A stretch of DNA of 64,000 nucleotides from Tomocerus qinae (lineage: Eukaryota; Arthropoda; Collembola; Entomobryomorpha; Tomoceridae). The position numbers and the translations under genes were made by a program. The stretch covers positions 2,480,001 through 2,544,000 of the forward strand of contig CM034549.1 of assembly GCA_020055645.1 (NCBI GenBank). The letters run 5' to 3'. The notes beneath the pieces were generated by a model. The model was not told where the DNA came from, ran no database searches, and saw only the letters and a program-made list of their open reading frames with translations. Below, in pieces: positions 53,802-64,000 of this stretch; the stretch's first letter is position 1, and the number at the start of each line of letters is the position of its first letter.

Positions 53802-54006
53802 ATTCAAGTACAATACTAAGTTCACATTTTAGTTTTCTAATGTAAATTAAACACTTTTCATGCATGTAAGCAACTACCTTTGCTACCTCAACATCAACAC
53901 TATCAAAAAAGCAACTAAAAAGTATATACGTATTAACGTATTGCCTACGTACGATACAAATACAAGCTTATTACTTATACTATGCCTCATTTTATAGTAT
54001 AATGTA

Positions 54007-54038
54007 GTGTGTGTGTGAGTGTGTGTGTTTCTGTGTGT
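54007..54038. repeat. TG microsatellite
   Basis: An interrupted (TG)n run with single-base interruptions. Confidence 0.8.
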
Positions 54039-55745
54039 ATTTTGTCTCAAATTATATTACGTAACTGTTTTGTATGCAGATAATTCTGTAATAAATGATG
54101 TTATAGAATTATCTACAGGCATTGGTTTAGTACCTCTATCAATCAAGGGCAGGCACCACAGCATCAGTGATCAGTAGTGTAGGCAATACTTGGCAGAGAC
54201 AAATGAGTAATAAAAGAAAGGTAAATCAGTGCAAAAATAATATAGCTTTATGTGTGGAGCTATCCGATATCCAAGTATAATGTACGATGACTAGTCTCAC
54301 AATTTATGAACGGACGGAATGTGATGTTTTCTACCAGAACTACATATTATTCCCCAAGGAGTAGAGTGACTCTGCTAACAAGTCGCTATCAAAATGAAGA
54401 TGCTGCATGTTTTTCTTAGCATTGCAAGCATAATAGCAGGATTCAATCATGGTAGGGCGGTAGAACTAGGACTCGATTAGATTGTCCGTTAACAAAAAAT
54501 CAATACAAATGTAGTACAAATGAATTCAGAGAAAATTCTCTTTCGGTATCCCCACGCGTTTGAGTAGGCTAAATTAACATCTCACAACGTCAGCCACTTT
54601 GATGCAAATACATTTTTTAATTCCGTCAATACTTTTGAATTATGTATGTACCATCTTAGCTGTATAGTTAGGTATTGCACACATTGCTCAACAATCCTAC
54701 CCCGTTCTAATGGGCAATGAGCTAACCTGATCTACTTTAAAAGTGCCAATTTACATTTCATGTCGATATATTTATTTATTTTGATATTTATTTTGATTTC
54801 TGGACCACTAGATTAACTAGACGTAAATCGCTTTGGAGAATATTTGTGCTGACATAAATGATACATAATATTAAAGATTTGTCAAGGTTTTTTGATGGTA
54901 CGACTGAATATTATATCCATTTGAAACATCTTGCAAATGCATTCATTCATACTCAATACTCGCATGTAATAATTAGTACAACCTTCGCCTTCATGTAAAT
55001 TATGCAAGTACTTATTACCTATATAGCAGTATATTATATCATATTCTTAGTTATATTATATTATGCATATACTAGCTCATAATGTTATGTTATGCGTCAG
55101 TATGCTCAGTAGAACTTCTTAAGTTCAGAAGAGAAGATAGTACCTTATTCTTGTCTGTTCTCATACTTATAATTCTTAACAGAAAGAGTTGTATACATTC
55201 TCCGTTCAGTAGCACACAAACAGCGTTTTTGCTATGTAATAATATGCAATATTCTGTTTTGTGAGTGTATGTGTAGTCTAGTGTACATATGTAGTGTATA
55301 AGTAAGTAGTGTCTGTAGAGTCGTCTATTTTCACGTGCTTTACTTTCACTCTTTTACAAAAGTCTATCTAGAGTATTCTTACTTAGTATTGCTCTGGCTG
55401 TCTATACATAACGTAACTCGACCACTGCCAGATCTTCTCTTATGCGAACTTATTCCCTAAGCTAGATTAAAACATTTATTTATTTTTGTGCCACTGCTGC
55501 CTAAGTTTTGTGCAGTCAAAAGTGCCCAATTAACAATGATATCTATTTAGAAAACTTTCATTTCTGGTGACAATTTATATTGTCCTCAAACTGTCAACTG
55601 TGCTAACTTTTACATCATTGTTTATGAGTTATTAAATACAATCTCTCATTGTCATTCTCCCTGACGTGGTAGAAGTGGAAATAATGACATTTTAAATGTA
55701 ACGAGGGTACCTAAACAAGCACGAGTATTGCCAGTCAGGGTTAAA

Positions 55746-58700
55746 ATGGTTTTCTTTCGAAATTCGATTGTCATTTCGGGGATTTTAGCACTAGTTTGTG
55801 TAGTCCATTCTGGAACGGACAATGAAGACAGCACGAATACCTTGTCATCTATGTCAAATACACCTCCTTGTACAAGTGAGTTTTCAATTTTAAATTACGA
55901 CAGTGGGATCTTAATTTTAATCATGTATATAGCAGTAGCACTACCACGATTTTATGTCCGATTTTATGTAAAGAACCATTAATAATAGAAATTTTAATCT
56001 ATTTCTCCCCAGATGACTGTTTGCCAGCCAAATTAGGAGACGAATTGCAGAGAGAATGTCCAGATATCAATAAACAGATTTTAAGAGGCTATCACCCAGC
56101 TGGCAATTTATCGGCTGGGGAGTTTATTGCAGCGAAGGAAGCGAAAACAATCGAAGCGTGCACTAAAAGATGTTGCAAAGAATCCAAGTGCAATTTTGTT
56201 CTTTACGTAAACACAACTTGTTATTTGGTAAGAACTTACATTTTACTTGGTAAGAACTGCCAAAAGCTAATCCAAGAAATATTATTTCCAGAACTGTAGT
56301 AATGAATGATGATATGATGTAATATTAATTTAAATTATCTTTCTGCAGCTTATATGTACCAAAGGGCCAGAGTTATGTGTGCCTCTGCCAATTGTAGAAT
56401 CAAATCTGGAGAAAATAAAAACAAATATTAGTATGCTTCTGGTAAGAAAACCAATGGGGATGATCTCGCCAAAAAACTGTGAAGTAGGAGTATCGTTTTG
56501 TGGGGAAGGACAAGAGTGTGAACCTATCAATAAAAGATCAAGAAATGGTGTTTGCAGATGTTCATCAGGATATTATTATGACAGTGGGGGAAACTGCACT
56601 CCGGTTACGGAAGAAAGCGATGAAGGCAGCGTTAATTTAATTTTTAATACTATAATGATATATTATTATTGCGTGAATTATGTAAATTGATTTCAATGGA
56701 GTAACTTATTTATCAAATAGGGATAACAACCAATCCTCCAATTGCGATTCAGTCGTCCACAGCCAAGTCAATCAAAATATTAGAAGTATCTGTGGAATCT
56801 AAAAACGTAACGCTGCCAGAAAATGAAGTGACTCTTGTCGCCCAAACTGTTCCTCCAGAGTCCGAAGGTATAGTACACGAATTCGTAATAAAAGTTGGTG
56901 TAGGATATAGTATGTAAAACTGATGTTCTAAATATTGAAAAGAAACTATTTATTCTTTTACATGCAGACAGTCCATATTCCTACGAGTGGAAACTTATTT
57001 CTCATCCCACTACGGAGGATTCGAAGAAAACAGCGACATCAGAAGGTCAAACATCGAGCCAACTCCATTTGATGGGGTTAATTCAAGGAATGTATATTTT
57101 TCAAGTTAATGTACGAAGTCCTGAAGCCAATGGTTCTGCTAATGCAACCATTTTGGTCTCACCGGGTAATTTTTCATTACTATTATATTTTTGACACTAA
57201 TAAAGGTTCTGGAGACTAGAAATCTTATGTAATAAATACCATGACTTAAAATCCAGGAAACAGAATAAACCTTCCGCCAGTTGCCGTCATATCACCGCCA
57301 GAGCAAAATGTTCAATTACCTACAGCGAGTGTTGTTCTGGACGCTAGTTCTTCAACTGACGATGACAAAATAGTTTCCTACAAGTGGGAGTTGCAGAAAG
57401 GACCCATAGAGTACCTATTCAATCCGAAGAAAAATCTAAACTCGACCACATTGCAAATCGAAAATCTGATTCCAGGAAATTACACATTCAAGTTGACAGT
57501 GGAAGATGCGGATCATGCAGTGAATTTTACTACAGCCAATATCACCGTCATCAAAGAGACTGACTATCCCCCAACGGCAAATGCTGGACAAGATATCGTC
57601 ATTTACTTACCTCAAACCGAAGTAACCCTAAATGGTAATGCTAGCACCGACGACAAGAAAATTGTGCAGTGGGAATGGAAAGCCACTGGGGATCTCAACA
57701 AGGCGGTTGACATGCAGGTAATTATGTTAATAATGTGCAAACAAATTCCACTTATTTCCCTTCTTGAAGTTTATGACGGCGTGATGTAGTAGGCACATTA
57801 CATTTGTTTTTTTAAATTCCACATCAATTGATATTATAGGATACCCATACGCCATATCTGAAACTGTCTCATTTACAAGAGGGATTTTTTACGTTCGAAT
57901 TAAAAGTAACCGATGAGGGAGGGCTTAGCTCCACATCCACTGTTCATGTTGTCGTTAAACCGGCATCAGGCAATCCACCTAAAGGTACATCACATTTTGA
58001 AGATGGAGTAATGCAATACTGCAATTTTACTATATCATTTATCCAAAAATTATTTCAGCAAATGCCGGCATAGACCAGACAATAGCTCTCCCTACTAACT
58101 GGGCAGCTCTGGATGCTTCAGCCAGTAAATCAGATAACAAGATTGTCAAATGGACTTGGACTCAGATTACGTAAGCATGACATAAATGTACATTTGCAAA
58201 CAATTTGTGCTGAACAATTTGAGTTCTAAGATATTCTTTCTAAGATATTCTTTGAATTGATCAACATGATAGGGGTCCAACAAATTCTACAATAGTTGAT
58301 GCTGATCAAATTAAATCCAACGTCTCTGGTCTAACTAAAGGAGAGTACGAATTTCAATTAGAAATTGAAGACGAGTCGAAGTTATCGGGGAAGGACGTTG
58401 TGAAAGTCATTGTCATGCAAAGTTCGGTTACAATTAATACTTACTAATTTGGGATCTGATAAAATGTGCTGCACTGCACGTTGCAAATCGCAATGTGAAA
58501 ATAAAACCATATTTGCATTTTTATTTTTGTTAGAAATCAACGAGCCTCCAAAGGCAATTGCTGGAGGAGATAAAACAGTGATTCTGCCTCTGACACTAGT
58601 CAAGTTAGATGGCTCCAGGTCAAAAGATGATGTCAAAATCACAGAATGGAAGTGGGAAAGAGAATCTGATTCTTTAGCAACTGGAGTCATTCTTGGAGAT

Positions 58701-60389
58701 TCTGACAAAACTCCAATTTTACAGGTATTATGATGTTATTAACTATTGTAAAATGAATACTGCGACTTCAAATGATAAAAAAGCAATAAAGGAAAGGAGT
58801 AATGTTTTTGACATTGATATTTAGCTGACCGATGTAGTTGCTGGAAAGTACATATTTAAGCTGACAGTGAAGGATGAGCAAGGACTCAGTGATGAGGACA
58901 CAGTTACTCTCACCGTCCAAGAAGGTAATTAATTCCATATGCTATCCTCCTGTATATCCTTTCGCATTAAATGAAATCTAATTAATTCAACACTGCAGAC
59001 TAAATTAGAACATATGACTCACTGTTACTGTTGTTTTGCTATTTATCGTTTCGTCACATCTCTGCATGGATTGAACAGATGGCCGTAATAAGGATTTGCT
59101 AGAGGTAATTATGGCCGTCCCTATTTACTCTTTGACTGAATCGGACAAGGAGAAAATCCGCCAGCAAATGACTTTGCTGCTACATGACACACGACTTGTG
59201 TTAGACCGAATGCGTTCACAGATCAATACAGGTTAAAATATTTAATATTTGCTCTTCGTAGATATTAAATTAAATTTGGTAAGCTATTATCTCCCTCTGT
59301 TCAATTGAACTTGGATGGACGTTCTGTGGCTTCTGTATACATGTAAGCCTTTTCTGTTGATGCGGTGATTACACTATTTTATTCATAAGATGATTAACAT
59401 ATTTATGTAGATTATGCTGTTCTCATTCTACATGGCATATCCAACAAAGACGAGAAAATCATCGAGGGCACTCAACTCGCCTCTCAACTTAGACAGCGTC
59501 TTCATCAAGATGACGGACTTCTCCAATTCCCAATTGTGACGATAGACACTGTAGAATGTTTAGATAGATGCTCTGGTAAGTTTAACTATGTTATATTGTG
59601 AAACGTAATAAATGAATTCACTTTTATGTACCCGGTGTGCATCGGGGCACATAAGTGAATCACTTATATATCAAAACCAGAAAGTATCAAGAAGTTAAAA
59701 CGAAGTTACTTTTCAGGTCACGGAGTATGCCAGGACACGCCAAATGGAAGACTTTGCATTTGCGATGCTTTCTGGATGGAAAATTTTCTCAAGATTCGAT
59801 TAGGAAATGGTGATAGAAATTGTGGTTCGTAAAAAATTATGCTATTGATACATTTGGTGTACACCTGGTGCTACAACATTATATGGGTTGATGATTGCAT
59901 TGAATTTTAGAGTGGAGTAAAATTTACGTGGGTGTTGTCACATGCTTTTTGCTGATGATGGTCTTTGCCCTTCTCTGGAGTCTCATGTTTCTATTTCGAA
60001 GGAATTTGGGTAATTTAAAAGAGAATTTAAGCTCCTCTACTAGTGGCAACGCAAATGGTTCCAGTCGAGGAGGGAAACGCTATCACTCTCACAAAAAGCA
60101 ATATACTCTTCTGGATGACGACGAAATCGAAATGGAGCTAAAAGGTATTGATTAGCACTTGATTAGTTGATTGCTTTCTTTCATTTGAAATAATTCTTAT
60201 ATATTTTATGCACGTACAGCAGACGAAGGTGAAGCTGATGAAGAGACCGAGGATTCGGATTCAGATATTCTTTTTGAGACCAAACGACCCAAAAGCAAAA
60301 ATGGGATTTTGAAAAAGCTCCCTTCATCCAATTCAAATGGATCAGTTCGAAACGGAATTCTTAAGCAGTCACGGCGTATTAAAACGTAA
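55746..60389 (+). CDS. KIAA0319L: KIAA0319/KIAA0319L-type PKD-domain membrane glycoprotein
   Basis: Sixteen exons join in frame to 983 residues: 55746-55875, 56013-56227, 56349-56625, 56721-56867, 56968-57165, 57257-57717, 57840-57984, 58059-58170, 58273-58421, 58534-58724, 58825-58924, 59079-59231, 59411-59575, 59717-59824, 59911-60144 and 60223-60389. Order: signal peptide (MVFFRNSIVISGILALVCVV); a Cys-rich MANEC-like N-domain (TIEACTKRCCKESKCNF); a six-cysteine EGF-like module; five PKD repeats (LPPVAVISP, YPPTANAGQD, NPPKANAGID, EPPKAIAGGD and one N-terminal); the conserved C-terminal cysteine block CSGHGVCQD...CICDAFWMEN; one membrane helix (about 855-880); and a cytoplasmic tail with QYTLLDDDE and a basic end. 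In mammals the family acts in endosomal trafficking, neuronal migration, and as the AAV receptor. Intron 3 appears to be GC-AG. The acceptor of the last exon is a CAGCAG tandem (60220 or 60223). Confidence 0.95.
59612..59663. repeat. Small imperfect inverted repeat in an intron
   Basis: GAATTCACTTTTATGTACCC pairs imperfectly with GGGGCACATAAGTGAATC around a short loop inside the intron after exon 13 of the KIAA0319L-like gene. Function unknown; it may be a transposon scrap. Confidence 0.45.
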
Positions 60390-62931
60390 AAAAAAGTGGT
60401 AACTACCTTAAAATACGATAGCTACCTTAAATTTTTGTTGAGAAAGTAAATGAACAATTTATACATCTGATATTTGCAATGAAGTCGGAGGAAGACATGA
60501 ACAGTCAGCGAAACGGGAGGCCAATTTAAGCAGATATCTGAAACGCAACAGAACTGAACGAATTTTTTTGGAACTGATGATTAACATAAAGAATATTCAT
60601 TACATGATTACATACACTATACTACTTAGTATGATAAAATGCAACGGTTAAAGTTTGTCAGGAATTATGTCATCTAAAGTACGTGATTGTAATACTGAAT
60701 GGATAGTCTTTAAACAGCAAAGAAAGATGCAACTTTAACTAAGGTGTCCATTAATCAATGTTCTATTCATTGATGCCATAAATAGTTACATTTCTCCTGT
60801 TTAATGTCTGAATTATATATTATCTGTGTATAACTACTATTGTAAGTTTAGATTTACCAACAATCGTGTAGAGTATCACGCGTCTATATACTTAAGTGTA
60901 GATCTTAACTTTGAACTTGAACATTGAATTGTTATAATAGTATATTATATTTATTAATGGAGTATTTCAAGCAAAAAGCCTTCGCAATCCGCCTATCTAT
61001 AACAATTATACAGGTGATCACAATATAACGAGTGTTATTCAACTAACACTTTGTAACCAAGATTTATACTTCTACGCAGCTATTTTTACGTCCATATACT
61101 TCATACTTTCTATATTGTCCAAGATATAACCGACTCTTGTGCAAAATCTTTAGGAACTAATTTCTGTTATTTTATTGTCCCCCTTCTCTGTATTAAAGAT
61201 GTTACATTGTTGTTGTAGCTATATTATTATAGTGTGTAGTGAGAACTTAGGGTACCTATGTACAGTAAGTTAGCAAGTAGTTGTAGTCCTACTTAATATC
61301 GGTATAGAATCAAAAAATCTTTAACTGAATAGCCATTTTAGATGGTTGTGTAGTATGTGTAGCTATTTGTACGTAACAGAATTTTGAATCGTAACTCCTC
61401 AGTCAAGAAAATACATGTCTAGTGAATATATATCAAGTAAATAATGAGGTACTTACTATATAATGATACCATTAACTTCTCTTTTTTCTACTTAACGTTT
61501 ACAATTTTAACATTTGTTTTAATAGTTATTTATTAGAGTCTTCGTCAAAGTGTAGAGTTTATTAGTGGATATAGTGTCCTCCTGGTATATGATTGTAGTC
61601 TAATTATACAACATGAAACATTCCTAAACATAAAGTATTGTAAATTTAAGTAATGGTCCTCTTCGAAACTTTAATACGATCAAAATGGCATATATTATAA
61701 ATATATTATAACGAAGTGTAAGTCAAGTACCACACGCATGTCTATTTATATCAAATGTTTTAGATGTTATTCTAATGCATGTGTGAAGAATTTTGGTCAA
61801 TTTGGGGGTTGTGTCCCTTTTATCCTCGATGCAACATTTTATGTGATCAAAGCTTAATTTAACTAAACCAATCCAACTTCCTAGTCAACTCACTCAATGA
61901 TTATGGTTCATGAATGAATGAGGGGTTACTGTCGGGTACACATACCGTCGTGACATTCGTATCCCTGTGTATATCTACTTGTTATGTTGTATTTTAATTT
62001 TAATTGAACATTGAAAGAAGAATGAAATCAATTTGGTTATGTGAACTTTAGTTAACTCTTTGTTTTAAACTAAATGTGTTACCTAATTGTCAAAATGGAA
62101 GTGAATGTGAATTTATTGCATTACTTAGCACTTTATCAAGTTAGTATTGTATCAATGTACGAGGAATGATGAAAAGTATGATGGATAATCAATTTGTCAG
62201 AGGAGTAAATAAAACCACCGTGATATGCACACATTACAAATACAAAAAGGAAATTTAGCCTTCATAAAACATGATCTTTCTATATTGAACTTCACATTTT
62301 ATTTGCTAATTACATCCGATTCGACAATAGGTTTCTTGCAAGGTACACTGCATCGTTTAGATGTACTACTAGTTACTCATGACGTGACTATTAACATTGT
62401 TATTAGTTTTCCGAATCAAATACATTATTTGCATAAGGTAAGTTCAATTTAAATGTCACTTTAACGTTTGAGTTTCACTATATTTCTACAAATTAACTAA
62501 ATTAATTCTCGACTAGGTATTTTGTAGTTTATACTTGAGTTTCTAAGTTGTAATAATAACAAGGAATTCAATAGTATCACCTTTCACAGATTGCAGAATA
62601 TATCCGTAATCATTATTATTGTGCTCACTGCCTTTTAGGAGTAAGTTATTCAGAACCATAAACCAAATAGAAAGAAACTACAAATTAGAAATACTACGAC
62701 GTAGAATTATACGACTTGGTATGGTAATCCACACTTACCCAAATATATTATATTACGTTATCATAAGCATTGTGTGACAAGGGTCACTTAAATTTGCCTA
62801 TACGAAAAATTTTTTATACCTAAGCACCTTTCTAAATTTACCCACTACATATTCAGTAGGCCTAACTGTTTATCGTTACTCGATTAACGACAAGAGGAAT
62901 GATTGAATGATTTTCATTGGCTTTATTTCTC
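60390..62931. other. Convergent 3' region between KIAA0319L-like and V-ATPase H
   Basis: About 2.5 kb, AT-rich, with no coding exon recognised. The two flanking genes are convergent, so this holds their 3' UTRs. A + strand AATAAA at 62208-62213 is one possible end of the KIAA0319L-like transcript, which would then have a long 3' UTR. Confidence 0.6.
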
Positions 62932-64000
62932 TCAAGCTGCAGCTTTTGTAGGTAGTTTTGTTTCTTGTTCCAGTTTCTTTCCAAGATACTCCCTAGTATA
63001 TTAAATACATGCATTTTAGTCATTATTATTATTTATTTATTTATACTATTAATTTTCTTTCTTTATTTACTCCGCAAAACTATCTTATAACGAATATTTT
63101 GACATACCAGTTGTGGACCATGAGTTTTTGTACAGATAAAAGTGCTTCGTAACGTACATTGGAGTCTTGATGAGCCAAAAGAGTCATCACTACTTGTTTT
63201 CCTCCAAGCTGCTCAATCACACTAAAATTCAAATAATCTCAGTTAATTCTACAGTAGGCAATAACAGGAGCTTGACATTATTCTGCATAGGCAAATAACA
63301 CATTCATTCGTAACTAAAAAGGTTTGCTTCCAATAAATCAAAGAGAAACATACGTCTTTCCTCGTGGGTAATGTCTAACAAATTCTCCGATGTCATAGCA
63401 AGCCACGCTAAGAACAAGAGTATCTTTAGAAGTTTCCAAAAGATGAATAAGGATCTTGAGTAGCTCGTAATTTTTTTCGGTTAGTTTAGAAGCATTTTCA
63501 CGCCAAAATCTTTCAGATTTATGCACTGGCGACCACTCCAGACGTCCAGATTTTATTTCCGAAGCATACTCATCGAAGGAGCTCAAGTCGACAATAGACT
63601 CTTGTAGTTTTTCGCTCAAAAAAGTAATATCTGCTTGGATATCCTCGTCTTCGAATTTTCTCTGCTGGAGAATATCTAAATGTTTCAAGACCTTTGACTG
63701 GACCATGGCTATGCAATGCTCTTTGCAAATTTGTTCGTCTTCTGGCTTCTCAATCAAATTTCGAAAGACGGCTACTACAATGCGGGTCACCTTTTCTTTC
63801 ACGCTATCGCTGAGAATATCAGCTAAAATTGGGATAACGTTGAACCTGGATACAATTGATTACTTTAAACTTTCAGTTCTAAAACATAAAAATAATAATG
63901 GTAAGAAAAAATCAGAAACAATAAAGAAAAATAATTTACTTATTCATTTTTTCGGAAAGATTAGGATTGAACGTGAGAACCCAAATGCAGAAAGTTAGCT
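62932..64000 (-). CDS. VhaSFD: V-type proton ATPase subunit H, C-terminal part (runs off the window)
   Basis: Four exons are visible: 64000-63940 (cut by the window edge), 63845-63354, 63221-63108 and 62992-62932 (TGA). Phases agree at each junction. Diagnostic segments: [104 protein letters not shown] and [10 protein letters not shown]. These match subunit H (ATP6V1H, fly VhaSFD) closely. Subunit H is an Armadillo/HEAT-like regulatory subunit of the cytosolic V1 sector, needed for coupled ATP hydrolysis and for silencing free V1. The last exon codes only 19 residues plus stop, ending in a Lys/Ala tail. The N-terminal half lies beyond position 64000. Confidence 0.95.

Larger units (their letters stand above)
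53349..55745. other. 3' region of the CCCH gene and upstream region of KIAA0319L-like
   Basis: About 2.4 kb with no gene recognised. It should hold the CCCH 3' UTR (AATAAA at 53796), a TG-rich microsatellite (54007-54038), and the promoter and 5' UTR of the next gene. Confidence 0.55.

Noticed and set aside
1..64000. CRISPR array, operon or bacterial insert
   Set aside because: All real genes are spliced and of animal type. No regularly spaced repeats, ribosome-binding sites or bacterial gene order were seen.

Overview
This is a eukaryotic, AT-rich nuclear window. It carries seven intron-containing protein genes that I can splice into continuous reading frames, plus the 3' part of an eighth. 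Every intron I placed has GT-AG ends except one probable GC-AG intron, and most introns are roughly 50-250 nt. The gene set, the compact introns, the metazoan-type HSCB zinc motif and the protein similarity all point to an arthropod, most likely a crustacean or springtail. The species cannot be named from sequence alone.

Layout from left to right. Bases 1-25003 hold a corin-type membrane serine protease on the + strand. Its first coding exon was not found; visible exons start at 10537 and are separated by very long introns. A 528-bp tRNA-headed SINE with a 13-bp target duplication sits 70 bp after its stop codon. On the - strand, 29174-33363 is an MBOAT1/2-type lysophospholipid acyltransferase (oysgedart family) in eight exons. 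About 8 kb with no gene follows. On the - strand again, 41443-42879 is RCL1 (18S rRNA processing) and 44917-47754 is HSCB (mitochondrial Fe-S co-chaperone). HSCB's large intron has collected nested inverted-repeat transposons, including a hAT-like one with a perfect 8-bp target duplication. At 50208-52090 an unrecognised gene with a PP1-docking-like motif (- strand) lies head to head with a single-CCCH zinc-finger gene (+ strand, to 53348). From 55746 to 60389 on + is a KIAA0319/KIAA0319L-type PKD-domain membrane glycoprotein in 16 exons. The window ends with the last four exons of V-ATPase subunit H on the - strand, converging on it.

The genes look like an ordinary chromosomal neighbourhood, not a functional cluster. 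Membrane and secretory-pathway proteins (corin, MBOAT, KIAA0319L, V-ATPase) are interspersed with housekeeping ribosome and Fe-S factors. I see no viral genes, CRISPR array, rRNA or convincing functional tRNA.

The observations most worth a second look are: an RCL1 that has lost the glycine-rich GGGGE loop and gained a charged insert; a corin with about 1,100 residues of disordered stem and a C-terminal LDLa after the protease; the SINE in the corin 3' region; the nested transposons in HSCB; a 166-bp foldback downstream of HSCB; and a probable GC-AG intron in the KIAA0319-like gene.
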